Assembly: GCA_963668605.1 (NCBI GenBank)
Contig: OY764903.1
Coordinates: forward strand, 3,720,001 to 3,784,000
DNA: 64,000 bases
From: G963668605 sp963668605
GTDB lineage: Bacteria; Acidobacteriota; Terriglobia; Bryobacterales; Bryobacteraceae
Reading direction: 5' to 3'
In this document: positions 46,791 to 55,790 of the stretch, one piece after another
Numbering within the stretch: the first letter of the stretch is position 1
Layout of the letters: the number at the start of each line of letters is the position of its first letter
Notes under the pieces: model-generated
Databases searched by the model: none
Told to the model about the DNA's origin: nothing
The model's input: only the letters and a program-made list of their open reading frames with translations
Position numbers and translations under genes: made by a program

Positions 46791-48149
46791 TTGAAGAGAA
46801 GAGAGTTTGTTCAGCGCATGGCGGCCATGATGGCCGCCGCTCCCGCGCCATCCGTGGCCGCGCGCCCAGGCGCGCCGAATATCGTTTACGTGTTCGCCGA
46901 CCAGATGCGCTTCTGCGATATGGGCTGCGCCGGAAACGAGTATATCCGCACGCCGCACCTCGACCGCCTGGCGAGCCAGGGTGCGCAGTTGACCAACGCA
47001 TTCACCGGCGCGCCGCTGTGTTCGCCATATCGCGCGCAGTTGCTCACCGGCAAATACAGCCACAAGAACGGCGTTGCCACTAACGATGTGCACATGCCGG
47101 AGGACCAGGACAGCATCGCCAGGGTGCTCGCCCGTGAAGGCTACGCGACCGGCTATATTGGCAAGTGGCACCTCGACGGCGGGCGGCGTGAACCGGAAGG
47201 GACGCCGCGCAATAACGGCTATGTCCCCACTGGCGGCGCGCGGCAGGGCTTCGGTTTCTGGGCGGCGCACGAATGCTCGCACGATTACTTCCACACACAT
47301 TATTTCCGCGATGCGCCGAAGCCGATCCCCATCGGGACATATGAACCGGACGTGCAGACCGATATCGCGATTGAGTACCTGAGGCAAAACAGAGACCGCC
47401 CCTTCGCCCTGTTTATGTCGTGGGGGCCGCCGCACAACCCCTATCAGCCACCCGAACGCTACCGCACGTACGATCCAGCGAGGATTCCGCTGCGTCCGAA
47501 CGTCCCGCGCGAGTTTCAAGATGAGGCACGCCGCAACCTCGCGTTCTACTACGGTCTCATTACGAGCCTGGATGACAATATCGGCCGCATCACAAAAGCG
47601 CTCGACGAACTGGGTCTGGCGGGTAACACGATTCTGTGTTTCTCTTCCGACCACGGCGATATGCACCGCTCGCACGGTCACATCCTCAAGCAGAAGCCGT
47701 GGGAGGAGTCCGCCCATATTCCGTTCCTGGTACGCTATCCGGGACACATCGAAGCCGGCCGGAAGAGCGAAGTGCTGTTCAATTCCGTGGACGTGATGCC
47801 CACACTGCTGGGACTTTGCGGAGCGAAGCCGCCCTCCGGAATGCAGGGCACGGACCTTTCACGCGTCCTGACCGGCCAGGAAACCAGGGGGCCGGAGTCG
47901 GTGTATCTCGCGCTCAGTCTCGATGGGCCGCTGCCGCGCGGCGCGGGTGGGCGCTGGCGCGCGGTGCGCACCAGGGACTGGCTCTATGCACAACAGAGGG
48001 GCCGCGACTGGCTACTGTACAATTTGAAATCGGATCCGTATCAGATGAAGAACCTGGCTGGGGAACGCGCCGCGGCTCCGGAGAAACAACGCCTAAACCG
48101 CATGCTACAGGACTGGTTCACGCGTACGGGCGATACGCCGTGGAGCTAG
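46791..48149 (+). CDS. Tat-exported S1-type sulfatase (D), DQ subgroup
   Basis: 452 residues, TTG start with GAGGAG at 46781-46786. Twin-arginine leader (MKRREFVQRMAAMMAAAPAP). Catalytic Cys77-S-P-Y-Arg81; first metal pair Asp37-Gln38 (VFADQMRFCDMGCAGN); GYIGKWHLDGG; second metal site FSSDHGDMHRSHGH. It is of the same subgroup as sulfatase A (9424-10893), sharing DQ, CSPYR, a PPHNPY/PPHNFG segment and RIPLRPNVP/RLRPNV. It is the last gene of the receptor 5 operon; receptor 6 has its own -10 box beyond it. Confidence 0.91.
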   Translation: MKRREFVQRMAAMMAAAPAPSVAARPGAPNIVYVFADQMRFCDMGCAGNEYIRTPHLDRLASQGAQLTNAFTGAPLCSPYRAQLLTGKYSHKNGVATNDVHMPEDQDSIARVLAREGYATGYIGKWHLDGGRREPEGTPRNNGYVPTGGARQGFGFWAAHECSHDYFHTHYFRDAPKPIPIGTYEPDVQTDIAIEYLRQNRDRPFALFMSWGPPHNPYQPPERYRTYDPARIPLRPNVPREFQDEARRNLAFYYGLITSLDDNIGRITKALDELGLAGNTILCFSSDHGDMHRSHGHILKQKPWEESAHIPFLVRYPGHIEAGRKSEVLFNSVDVMPTLLGLCGAKPPSGMQGTDLSRVLTGQETRGPESVYLALSLDGPLPRGAGGRWRAVRTRDWLYAQQRGRDWLLYNLKSDPYQMKNLAGERAAAPEKQRLNRMLQDWFTRTGDTPWS

Positions 48150-48262
48150 GCCCATGGCCGCCCGAAAGATTGTAATAAAACAATTCTAATCGAAAATGTT
48201 TGGACGCAAACGACGCTGCCGCGCAAGCCGCCCCGGGTGGACAGACGCAACTGCATAGAATG

Positions 48263-48268
48263 TATAAT
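48263..48268 (+). promoter_or_regulatory. -10 box for receptor 6
   Basis: Perfect TATAAT preceded by TG, 55 nt upstream of the receptor 6 ATG. It is followed by GGGCCGGAAAAG, similar to the stretch after the receptor 4 box at 36756. The -35 region is weak. Confidence 0.5.
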
Positions 48269-48323
48269 GGGCCGGAAAAGTGGACCGTCCGCTTTCCGGC
48301 GGTGGAGCAATAGGAGCTTCTCA

Positions 48324-51300
48324 ATGTCAAACGGGATACTGAAGGTCAGTTGTTTCGCGTTGTTGATACTGTGGTTCACAGCGCCTGTCGCCGCGCAAAT
48401 CGTGACCGGTTCGATGATCGGAACAGTTGAAGACGCCTCGGGGCTGGCCGTACCGGGCGCCAAAGTGACGCTCACGAACCCCACACGAGGCTTTGAACGG
48501 TCCGCGGAAACAAGCGAGACCGGGACTTTCGCCTTCAACGGCATCGATTCCGGCGAATATTCAGTCAGCGCCAGCAAGGATGGCTTCAAAACGGCCCAGC
48601 AGCGCGGCATTATGCTGGCCACAGGCGAGCGTCTGCCCTTGCGTCCGCTCATGCTTCAGGTGGGGAGCGTCGCGGAGACGATCTCCGTCATTGCCCAGGC
48701 GGCCACCGTGCAGACCGAGAGCGCCGAGCGCTCCGACGTTGTTACCACGAAGCAGGTGGACAACCTGCTGATTATGGGGCGGAACGTCGCCGACCTCGTA
48801 AAACTGCTGCCCGGCGTTGTCGATACCGGCAGCGCGGAAGCCCTCAGCCGCAACATCAATTACAACGTGATGGGCAACCGCGATCGCACGAACAATGTGG
48901 CCATTGACGGCGTCGCTACGGTGGAAAACGATTCGGGCACAAGCCAGAAAATCACCATCAGCCAGGATGCCGTAGCCGAGGTCAAGATCCTGATCAGCAA
49001 CTACCAGGCGGAATACGGGCGAACGGCCGGTTCCAACGTCCAGATCGTGACGAAATCGGGTACCACAAGTTTTCACGGCTTGGCCTCTTACTTTAAGAGA
49101 CACGAGCAGTTCAACGCCAACGATTTCTTCGACAATCGGGATGGCCAGCCCCGCCCCCGGTATCGCTACAACACATACAACTACAATCTGGGCGGCCCGG
49201 TGTTCATCCCCGGCAAGTTCAACCGGAATCGGGACAAACTCTTCTTCTTCTGGAGCCAGGAATTCTGGCCTTCCCGGATCGGGGTCAACGGGAAGGTGAC
49301 GATGCCGACCGCACTGGAGCGCGCCGGCGATTTCTCGCAATCGCTGGATCTGAACAACAAGCCGATCGTGTTGCGCGACCCATTCAACGGGGGCGCACCG
49401 TTCGCAGGCAACCGCATCCCCCAATCCCGCATCGATCCCAGCGGCCAGGCGCTTTTGAAGGTTTTCCCGCTGCCGAACTTTTTCGATCGGGCGACCTCAG
49501 CAGGACAGTATAATTACCTCTTCACCCACAACCGGGAGCTTCCGCAACACACCGAGAGCTTGAAACTCGATTACAACGTAAGCACTCAGGACAGGCTGGT
49601 TTTCAACTTCAGCTCGTACCGGCAGCGCCAGACGGGCACGGGGGTCCCCGGCAGCAACGCGAACTGGCCCCAGATGTCCCTCAATTACTCGCAGCCGGGA
49701 CACATCATGGGCGCTCGTTACACGAAGATCCTGTCTCCTGCGGTCATCAACGAATTTCGAGTCGGCTGGCTGCATTCCCGCGAAGCGCACCAATACTCAG
49801 ATTCCGAACTCGCGCGAAATCAGCGCGCTGCCGTAGGATTCGTGGCCGGGCAATTCCATCCGGAGATCAACCCGCTGGGTGTGATTCCGAACGCCAAATT
49901 CGGCGGAGTCCCGGGCGCCGCCACGCTCACCATCGAAGGCCGATTCCCGTTCAAATTCCGTTATGAATCGTTCGACCTGGACGAGAAGATGACCATTACC
50001 CACGGCGCCCACACCATCAAATTCGGTTTTTCCGCCGAGAAGTTTTACCGTAATATGCCGGTCCAGGGCTCCGCGTTCAACGGCTCGGTCGATTTCGGGC
50101 GCAACGCGAACAATTCTCTCGATACCGGTTACGCATGGTCGAACGCCATGCTCGGAGTCTTCAACACCTATACGGAAGCCTCCGGCCGGTCGATCATGCA
50201 CGCCCGTTCGGTTGCCGCCGAAGCATTCATCCAGGACAACTGGAAAGTCACGCGGCGCCTCACGCTGGACTACGGAGTACGCTTTAGCCACCTTCCGCCC
50301 ATGGGTGACCGCGATAACCTGATGGCGGGCTTCGTGCCGGACAGGTACGACCCATCACAGCGAGTAAAGCTCATTCAACCGGGACTGGATGCGAGCGGAC
50401 GCCGTGTCGGTGTGAATCCGCTGACCGGCGACCGTTATCCCGCCGCAGCCATCGGCGCCTTTGTCGGCGGTTCCGGGAACCCATTCAACGGCATGGTGGT
50501 GCCCGCTTACGATTCTTCATATCCTGGCGCTCTGGCTGAGAGCAGCTCAATCCTGGTGGCTCCGCGAGTGGGCTTCGCCTATGACGTTTTCGGCAACGGA
50601 AAGACCGCGATTCGCAGCGGCTTCGGCGCATTCTTCAACCGGGAGGCCATGGCGCACGCATACAAGTGGCTCATCGCCCAACCGCCGCTGGTGCTGAACC
50701 CCGTCGTCTACTACGGGCAATTGCCCGCTCTGCTGTCTTCCTCGGGGCTCAATTTTCCCACCGATGTTCTGGGCCGGACGCGCGACAGCAAGACGCCCTC
50801 CGTGATGAACTTCAGCTTTTCCATCCAGCAGAATCTCGGCTACGGCATCATTGCGGACGTCGGCTACGTCGGCTCGCTGGGACGGCACCTGATCTGGCGG
50901 CGCAACATCAATTCGGTCCCGGCGGGAGCCAATTTCGCCGCGGCCAATGCCGACCCAACCCTCGCGAAAGGGCCGCTGCCCCCGGCGTTCCTGCGTCCCG
51001 TTCCGGGCTACAACGACATCAACATGATTGAACCGGCCGGCACTTCGAATTACCATTCGATGCAGGTCACGGCACGCCGCCGGTTTGCGCGCGGGCTACA
51101 GTTCGGCATGGCCTGGACATGGTCGAAGGCCATGGACTTCAACGACGACGACGCGAACGGCGCGGATAACAACGTTTCGTCGATCATCTCGCCCCGGGTG
51201 TGGAACTACGGTCTGGCGGGTTGGGATCGCACGCACGTGCTGAACATCAACTATCTGTACGAAGTGCCGAAGATCCCCTGGAATCATGCGGCATCCCGCT

Positions 51301-51785
51301 GGTTCCTGCACGGCTGGCAACTCTCCGGCATCACCAGCTTTGCCAGTGGCGCTCCCCGGGGGATCGGTTTCACGCAGGTCACCGCGACGGACATCACCGG
51401 CACGCCGTCTCAGGGAGCCCGCGTGGTGGTCACGGGTAACCCGATACTTCCCAAGAGCGAGCGCAGTTTCTCGCAGGTCTTCCGCACCGATGTGTTCCGC
51501 ATGCCCGCCGTGGGCACGTTCGGCAATGCGGCTAAGACTGAGATTCGCGGTCCCGGTGCCAACAACTGGGATATCGCCATCTTCAAGAATTTCCCGGTGC
51601 GTGAGCCCCTGCGGATCCAGTTCCGGGCTGAGATGTACAACGCCTTCAACCATACGCAATTCGACGCGGTAGACACGACGGCACGCTTCGACGCATTGGG
51701 CAATCAGGTTAACGCGAGGTTCGGGCAGTACAGCAGTGCGCGCCGGCCGCGCCAGATCCAGTTTGCCTTGCGCTTCGCTTTCTGA
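48324..51785 (+). CDS. TonB-dependent receptor, Oar-like (6)
   Basis: About 1153 residues from ATG 48324, chosen for TAGGAG 7 nt upstream and the signal peptide MSNGILKVSCFALLILWFTA (ending PVAAQ); the frame is open back to 48237 but without a leader. Carboxypeptidase-regulatory domain (MIGTVEDASGLAVPGAKVTL), plug (NLLIMGRNVADLVKLLPGVV; VQIVTKSGTTSFHGLASYFK), barrel ending FALRFAF. It is preceded by its own -10 box and followed by the convergent sulfatase E. Of the six receptors it is closest in plug sequence to receptor 3 (both have V-A-E-V-K plus QAEYG-x-x-G patterns). Confidence 0.93.
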   Translation: MSNGILKVSCFALLILWFTAPVAAQIVTGSMIGTVEDASGLAVPGAKVTLTNPTRGFERSAETSETGTFAFNGIDSGEYSVSASKDGFKTAQQRGIMLATGERLPLRPLMLQVGSVAETISVIAQAATVQTESAERSDVVTTKQVDNLLIMGRNVADLVKLLPGVVDTGSAEALSRNINYNVMGNRDRTNNVAIDGVATVENDSGTSQKITISQDAVAEVKILISNYQAEYGRTAGSNVQIVTKSGTTSFHGLASYFKRHEQFNANDFFDNRDGQPRPRYRYNTYNYNLGGPVFIPGKFNRNRDKLFFFWSQEFWPSRIGVNGKVTMPTALERAGDFSQSLDLNNKPIVLRDPFNGGAPFAGNRIPQSRIDPSGQALLKVFPLPNFFDRATSAGQYNYLFTHNRELPQHTESLKLDYNVSTQDRLVFNFSSYRQRQTGTGVPGSNANWPQMSLNYSQPGHIMGARYTKILSPAVINEFRVGWLHSREAHQYSDSELARNQRAAVGFVAGQFHPEINPLGVIPNAKFGGVPGAATLTIEGRFPFKFRYESFDLDEKMTITHGAHTIKFGFSAEKFYRNMPVQGSAFNGSVDFGRNANNSLDTGYAWSNAMLGVFNTYTEASGRSIMHARSVAAEAFIQDNWKVTRRLTLDYGVRFSHLPPMGDRDNLMAGFVPDRYDPSQRVKLIQPGLDASGRRVGVNPLTGDRYPAAAIGAFVGGSGNPFNGMVVPAYDSSYPGALAESSSILVAPRVGFAYDVFGNGKTAIRSGFGAFFNREAMAHAYKWLIAQPPLVLNPVVYYGQLPALLSSSGLNFPTDVLGRTRDSKTPSVMNFSFSIQQNLGYGIIADVGYVGSLGRHLIWRRNINSVPAGANFAAANADPTLAKGPLPPAFLRPVPGYNDINMIEPAGTSNYHSMQVTARRRFARGLQFGMAWTWSKAMDFNDDDANGADNNVSSIISPRVWNYGLAGWDRTHVLNINYLYEVPKIPWNHAASRWFLHGWQLSGITSFASGAPRGIGFTQVTATDITGTPSQGARVVVTGNPILPKSERSFSQVFRTDVFRMPAVGTFGNAAKTEIRGPGANNWDIAIFKNFPVREPLRIQFRAEMYNAFNHTQFDAVDTTARFDALGNQVNARFGQYSSARRPRQIQFALRFAF

Positions 51786-51955
51786 GCGGCCACGCCGCGT
51801 CGGCCATTGCTCGATTCGGGGTTACATCAGTGTTCCTGAACCGCAGACGGTTCCACAAACCAGCGACCGTCACCGGTCACGCTCCGGCCAGAACCGAGTC
51901 CATGGCGCCGCGCCTCACACGTCGGCGAGGGCTTCCACGAAAGTCGAGGCTAGCA

Positions 51956-53797
51956 CTAACGATTCGGCGATGATTTGACTGATGGCTTCAAGGCTTGATC
52001 ATACGTTCTACTGCGGCCGCCCGAAGCTTCCAACAAGGGAAGCGCGCCATTCTTGGCGGCTTCCGACCACCACAGCTTCTTGAGCTCTTCGAGTTTTTCC
52101 GGATATTGCATGGCTAGGTCGACCGACTCGGCGAAGTCCTTTTCGCGGTCGTAGAGTTCCCATCGGTCGGTATCGAAATTGGTGCCGGGAGTATGGATGC
52201 CGATTGCTGTCCAGCCCTTATGCCAGATTCCGCGGCTGCCCCAAAGCTCGAAGTACTGCGTGTCGCGCGGATTCGGACTTCCCGGATCGTTGAAAGTCGC
52301 GCGGATGCTCCTGCCTTGAAGCGGTATCTGACACACACCCTCGAAGATGGCCGGTGCTTCGATGCCGGCAATGTCCAGGACCGTGGGCGTGATGTCGATC
52401 ACGTCCACGAATTGTTTCCGCAGGCCGGTTTTGCGGATTTCCGCCGGCCAGGAAACGACGAAAGGAGTCTGTACGCCCCCGCTGTATGGCCACAGTTTGT
52501 AAAACTTAAATGGCGTGTCTGACGCCATCGCCCATGGGCGTGGGTATAACGGCTGCGTCTTTTCCGTTCCCAGGTCGTCGAGACGGCCATACATTTCATG
52601 AACCGTGGTCCGGTCGCCATAGGGACGGGCGAAGCCGCCCTTCGTTCCGGCCTCCGGAGCGCCGCCGTTGTCCGACAGCAGGCAAATCACCGTATTGTCG
52701 AACAGGTTATGTTCCTTTAAGAAGCGGGTCACGCGTCCAACCTGCTCGTCGGTGTGTTCGAGGAAGCCGGCGAAGGCAGCCATGAAACGGGTGTTGACCG
52801 CGCGTTCTTCGTCGCTGAGATCGCTCCAGGCCGGGTCACCGGGGTTCCGTGGGGGCAGTTTGGTGTTCGGAGGAATGACTCCGAGTTCGAGCTGTCTGCG
52901 GTAGCGTTCCTCTCGAATCTGATCCCAGCCTTTCTGAAACGTTGAGACGTATTTGTCGATGTAACGCTTGGGAACCTGAATGGGCGTGTGCGTGGCGCCG
53001 AAGGCGAGGTACAGGAAGAAAGGCTTCTTTGGGTCAGCAGCCAGGTGGTCGCCCAACATTTTGATGGAGTGATCGACGATATCGACCGAGAAGTGGTAGT
53101 CCGGCCGGTCTGGCCGCTCCACGGCGTGATTGTCTTCGACAAGATCGGGATGGTACTGATCGGTCCACCCGGAGAGGAACCCGTACCAGCGGTCAAATCC
53201 TTTCTGCAGCGGCCAGTGAGTGCGCGCCCCCGATGCCTTCATGTCGCGGCCGGGAACGAGATGCCACTTGCCCACACCCAGGGTACTGTAGCCGTGCGTG
53301 CCGAGAATCTGCGCAACAGTGGCGGCCGCCGGCGTCACCCGGCCCCTGGAATGCGGATAGCCCTGGTCGTCGCCAGCCAGTTCCTTCATGCCAACCGCAT
53401 GACTGTTTCGTCCGGTGAGCAACGCGGCGCGGCTAGGGGAGCAGATGGCCTTGCAGTGAAAGTTGTTGTAGCGCAGACCCCCGGCGGCGAGAGCGTCGAT
53501 GTTGGGAGTGGCGACTTCCGAGCCGTAGCAATGGAGGTCGGAAAAACCGGTGTCGTCCAGAACGATATAAATGATATTCGGGCTGCCGGGCCGCGCGGGG
53601 GCAGCCGCGAGTGGGCTAGGTTTAGAGTCAGCGGATGTCCTCCCGATGACTCCGGCAAATCCAGTTGACGGTGTGGTGGTGCTACAAGTGTTCTGGCCTA
53701 CCGCCATTTGAGTTCCGGCCGCGCCGAGCAGCGCACCACCCATCAACTGTCTTCGAGATAGCAGATTCTTCCTATTCACATCGTCAATGGTCTTCAA
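51956..53797 (-). CDS. S1-type arylsulfatase (E) with Tat-like leader
   Basis: 613 residues. The start is TTG 53797, or a GTG at 53779; neither has a good ribosome site. Leader NLLSRRQLMGGALLGAAGTQ with a twin-arginine pair, then a low-complexity linker of about 35 residues (Thr/Ser/Pro/Ala). Metal pair Asp81-Asp82 (IVLDDTGFSDLHCYGS); catalytic Cys119-S-P-S-Arg123 in ICSPSRAALLTGRN, a full sulfatase signature; GVGKWHLVPG; second metal region LLSDNGGAPEAG. Of the sulfatases here it looks most like classical AtsA-type arylsulfatases in length and motif. It is divergent from sulfatase F across a 423-nt gap holding a small frame at 54013. Confidence 0.9.
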   Translation of the reverse strand: MKTIDDVNRKNLLSRRQLMGGALLGAAGTQMAVGQNTCSTTTPSTGFAGVIGRTSADSKPSPLAAAPARPGSPNIIYIVLDDTGFSDLHCYGSEVATPNIDALAAGGLRYNNFHCKAICSPSRAALLTGRNSHAVGMKELAGDDQGYPHSRGRVTPAAATVAQILGTHGYSTLGVGKWHLVPGRDMKASGARTHWPLQKGFDRWYGFLSGWTDQYHPDLVEDNHAVERPDRPDYHFSVDIVDHSIKMLGDHLAADPKKPFFLYLAFGATHTPIQVPKRYIDKYVSTFQKGWDQIREERYRRQLELGVIPPNTKLPPRNPGDPAWSDLSDEERAVNTRFMAAFAGFLEHTDEQVGRVTRFLKEHNLFDNTVICLLSDNGGAPEAGTKGGFARPYGDRTTVHEMYGRLDDLGTEKTQPLYPRPWAMASDTPFKFYKLWPYSGGVQTPFVVSWPAEIRKTGLRKQFVDVIDITPTVLDIAGIEAPAIFEGVCQIPLQGRSIRATFNDPGSPNPRDTQYFELWGSRGIWHKGWTAIGIHTPGTNFDTDRWELYDREKDFAESVDLAMQYPEKLEELKKLWWSEAAKNGALPLLEASGGRSRTYDQALKPSVKSSPNR

Positions 53798-54012
53798 TAT
53801 GAAAACGAACTGTCAAGCCCCTAGTCGAGTCATCGAATCGGCGGAGAAAAGTGACATTGGTGTCAAACGCAGGATTAGAACACTATCTGCCGGACGTCGA
53901 CTTTGCCACCGGGCGCCCAAATGGATATTCTGAGTAACATCGTTGCTGGCCACGAAGCCAACATGGAGATTCCGGCGAAGGCTTGATGGACAGCAAGGAC
54001 TGAGAGAAACGC

Positions 54013-54171
54013 ATGGACTTGGTGTCGAAGCTGCAGAGTGTGATCCTCGCGGCAGCGGTGCTGTCCGCCTGTGCCGTGCCTGCCGCCGCGATAGCTCAAC
54101 AGGCGGCCCTGAAGCATATGGCGCCGCTGTCGGAAGAAATGCGTGTGGAGCGCGCGATGCGCCCGATGTGA
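54013..54171 (+). CDS. Small secreted peptide, unknown
   Basis: A 52-residue frame. MDLVSKLQSVILAAAVLSAC is a convincing signal sequence, and cleavage after AVPAAAIA would leave a peptide of about 25 residues (QQAALKHMAPLSEEMRVERA...). With the Cys at position 20 a lipoprotein is also possible, though the lipobox is poor. Only a weak GAGAGAAA ribosome site precedes it. It lies 49 nt before sulfatase F on the same strand, so it may be a leader gene of that unit. Otherwise 53798-54220 shows nothing. Confidence 0.4.
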   Translation: MDLVSKLQSVILAAAVLSACAVPAAAIAQQAALKHMAPLSEEMRVERAMRPM

Positions 54172-54220
54172 AAGGGGCGTCCGAGCCTCTCTTTGGAGTG
54201 ATGAAAGGCAGCGATTCTAG

Positions 54221-55648
54221 ATGACTACCAGACGTTCGGCCATACAGAGTGTTTTGGGCGCGGCTGCGTGCGCCACAGCGGGCTGGCCACAGAACACCAG
54301 GAACCCTCGCCAGCCGAACCTCATCATCCTGCTGGCCGATGATCTCGGCTACGGGGATGTCAAATGCTTCGGCTCCCCCGATGTGCCGACGCCTCATATC
54401 GACTCGATCGCCGCGGGTGGCGCTCGTTTTACCGACGGCTATGTCTCGGCGGCGGTGTGCAGTCCTTCGCGCGCCGGGCTTTTGACGGGCCGTTACCAGC
54501 AACGCTTTGGCCACGAATACAACCCCGGCCCCGCAAGGCGGGACCGGGAGCAGAATCTGGGACTCGCGCTCAGCGAGATGACGCTTCCGCAAGCGCTGAA
54601 GAAGAGCGGTTATGCCACCGGGATGGTGGGCAAGTGGCATCTCGGATCGAACCCGCCGTTCCATCCGCTAGCCAGGGGGTTCGACGAGTACTTCGGATTC
54701 CTGAGTGGCGCCAATTCGTACATCACCTCAAAAACGCCCGCGGGCCAGATGGTCGATACGGAAGACGCCCCCGCCGAAATCATCGCCGAGCGGCGCGAGC
54801 CGATCTATCGCGGCCGCGAACCGGTCATGGAAAACGAGTACCTCACAGAGGCTTTCCAGCGCGAAGCCGTGGCTTTCATCGACCGCCATAAGAAGGAACC
54901 TTTCTTTCTGTACATGGCGTTTAACGCGGTGCATACACCTTTGCAGGCCACGCAGAAGTATCTGGATCGTTTCGCCAACATCGCTAACAAGCGCCACCGG
55001 ATGCTCGCGGCTATGACCAGCGCCATGGACGACGCCATCGGGGCCATTGTCAGAAAAGTCCGGGACAGCGGCCTGGAGAAGGACACAGTGATCTGCTTCC
55101 TGAGTGACAACGGCTGCCCGATCTATACCCGCGCCGGCAGCAACGGCCCACTGAACGGCTGCAAATGCACCTATTACGAAGGTGGTATCCGTGTTCCGTT
55201 TGCGATGCAGTGGCCGGGGCATATCCCCGCGGGGCAGACCTACCGGCATCCCGTCGTCTCGCGCGACATTTTCCCAACTTTCCTCAATCTCGCGGGAGCC
55301 AGGCTGCCCCAGGATCGCGAGTACGATGGCGTGGATTTGATGCCGTATCTCACCAGTAAGAAGGCGGGTGCGCCCCACGATATCCTTTTTTGGCGTGCGG
55401 GCTCTAATTCCGCGGCGCGGAAGGGGAACTGGAAACTAATCGCGATCGGAGAAGACAAGAACCGCCTCTATGATCTGGCCACGGACATTGGAGAGAAAAA
55501 GGACCTTTCGACCCAGCATCCGGATGTTGTCAAAGAACTCCGCGCAGCGCTGAAGGCGTGGAATGCCAAGCTGATTGCCCCACGCTGGGAACCCCGCGGA
55601 ACGCCGATGATTCCGATCAACGGCGAAAACATCAAGTGGCAGATCTGA
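54221..55648 (+). CDS. S1-type sulfatase (F)
   Basis: 475 residues. Tat-like leader (MTTRRSAIQSVLGAAACATA, twin Arg, no Phe-Leu). Metal pair Asp40-Asp41 (LLADDLGYGDVKCFGSP); catalytic Cys80-S-P-S-Arg84 (VCSPSRAGLLTGRY); MVGKWHLGSN; second metal region FLSDNGCPIYTR; a C-terminal subdomain with GNWKLIAIGEDKNRLYDLAT. The overall pattern is that of N-acetylgalactosamine-6-/arylsulfatase-like S1 enzymes, but the substrate is not predictable. The ribosome site is weak. It is transcribed away from sulfatase E and converges with the esterase at 55791-56627. Confidence 0.91.
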   Translation: MTTRRSAIQSVLGAAACATAGWPQNTRNPRQPNLIILLADDLGYGDVKCFGSPDVPTPHIDSIAAGGARFTDGYVSAAVCSPSRAGLLTGRYQQRFGHEYNPGPARRDREQNLGLALSEMTLPQALKKSGYATGMVGKWHLGSNPPFHPLARGFDEYFGFLSGANSYITSKTPAGQMVDTEDAPAEIIAERREPIYRGREPVMENEYLTEAFQREAVAFIDRHKKEPFFLYMAFNAVHTPLQATQKYLDRFANIANKRHRMLAAMTSAMDDAIGAIVRKVRDSGLEKDTVICFLSDNGCPIYTRAGSNGPLNGCKCTYYEGGIRVPFAMQWPGHIPAGQTYRHPVVSRDIFPTFLNLAGARLPQDREYDGVDLMPYLTSKKAGAPHDILFWRAGSNSAARKGNWKLIAIGEDKNRLYDLATDIGEKKDLSTQHPDVVKELRAALKAWNAKLIAPRWEPRGTPMIPINGENIKWQI

Positions 55649-55790
55649 ACGCCATAGCGAGAGCTGGGCGACCATTCCTGCTTGCCCTTGGGTAATCGAG
55701 CGCAGAATCTGGTTGTCGGTAGCCAGAAACAAATCGGCTCTGCAGATCCACAGCTCTGGAGGCTTACTCCGCGAGCGCCTGCGGTCAGCC

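Noticed and set aside
19381..51785. A Bacteroidetes-type polysaccharide utilisation locus
   Set aside because: The receptors are Oar-like with no SusD-like lipoprotein, hybrid SusR regulator or ECF sigma/anti-sigma pair next to them, so the term PUL is not used in the strict sense.
55649..55790. Protein-like minus-strand stretch (PPELWICRADLFLATDNQ) between sulfatase F and the esterase
   Set aside because: Only about 45 residues with no start and no family recognised; it may be a relic but is too short to claim.
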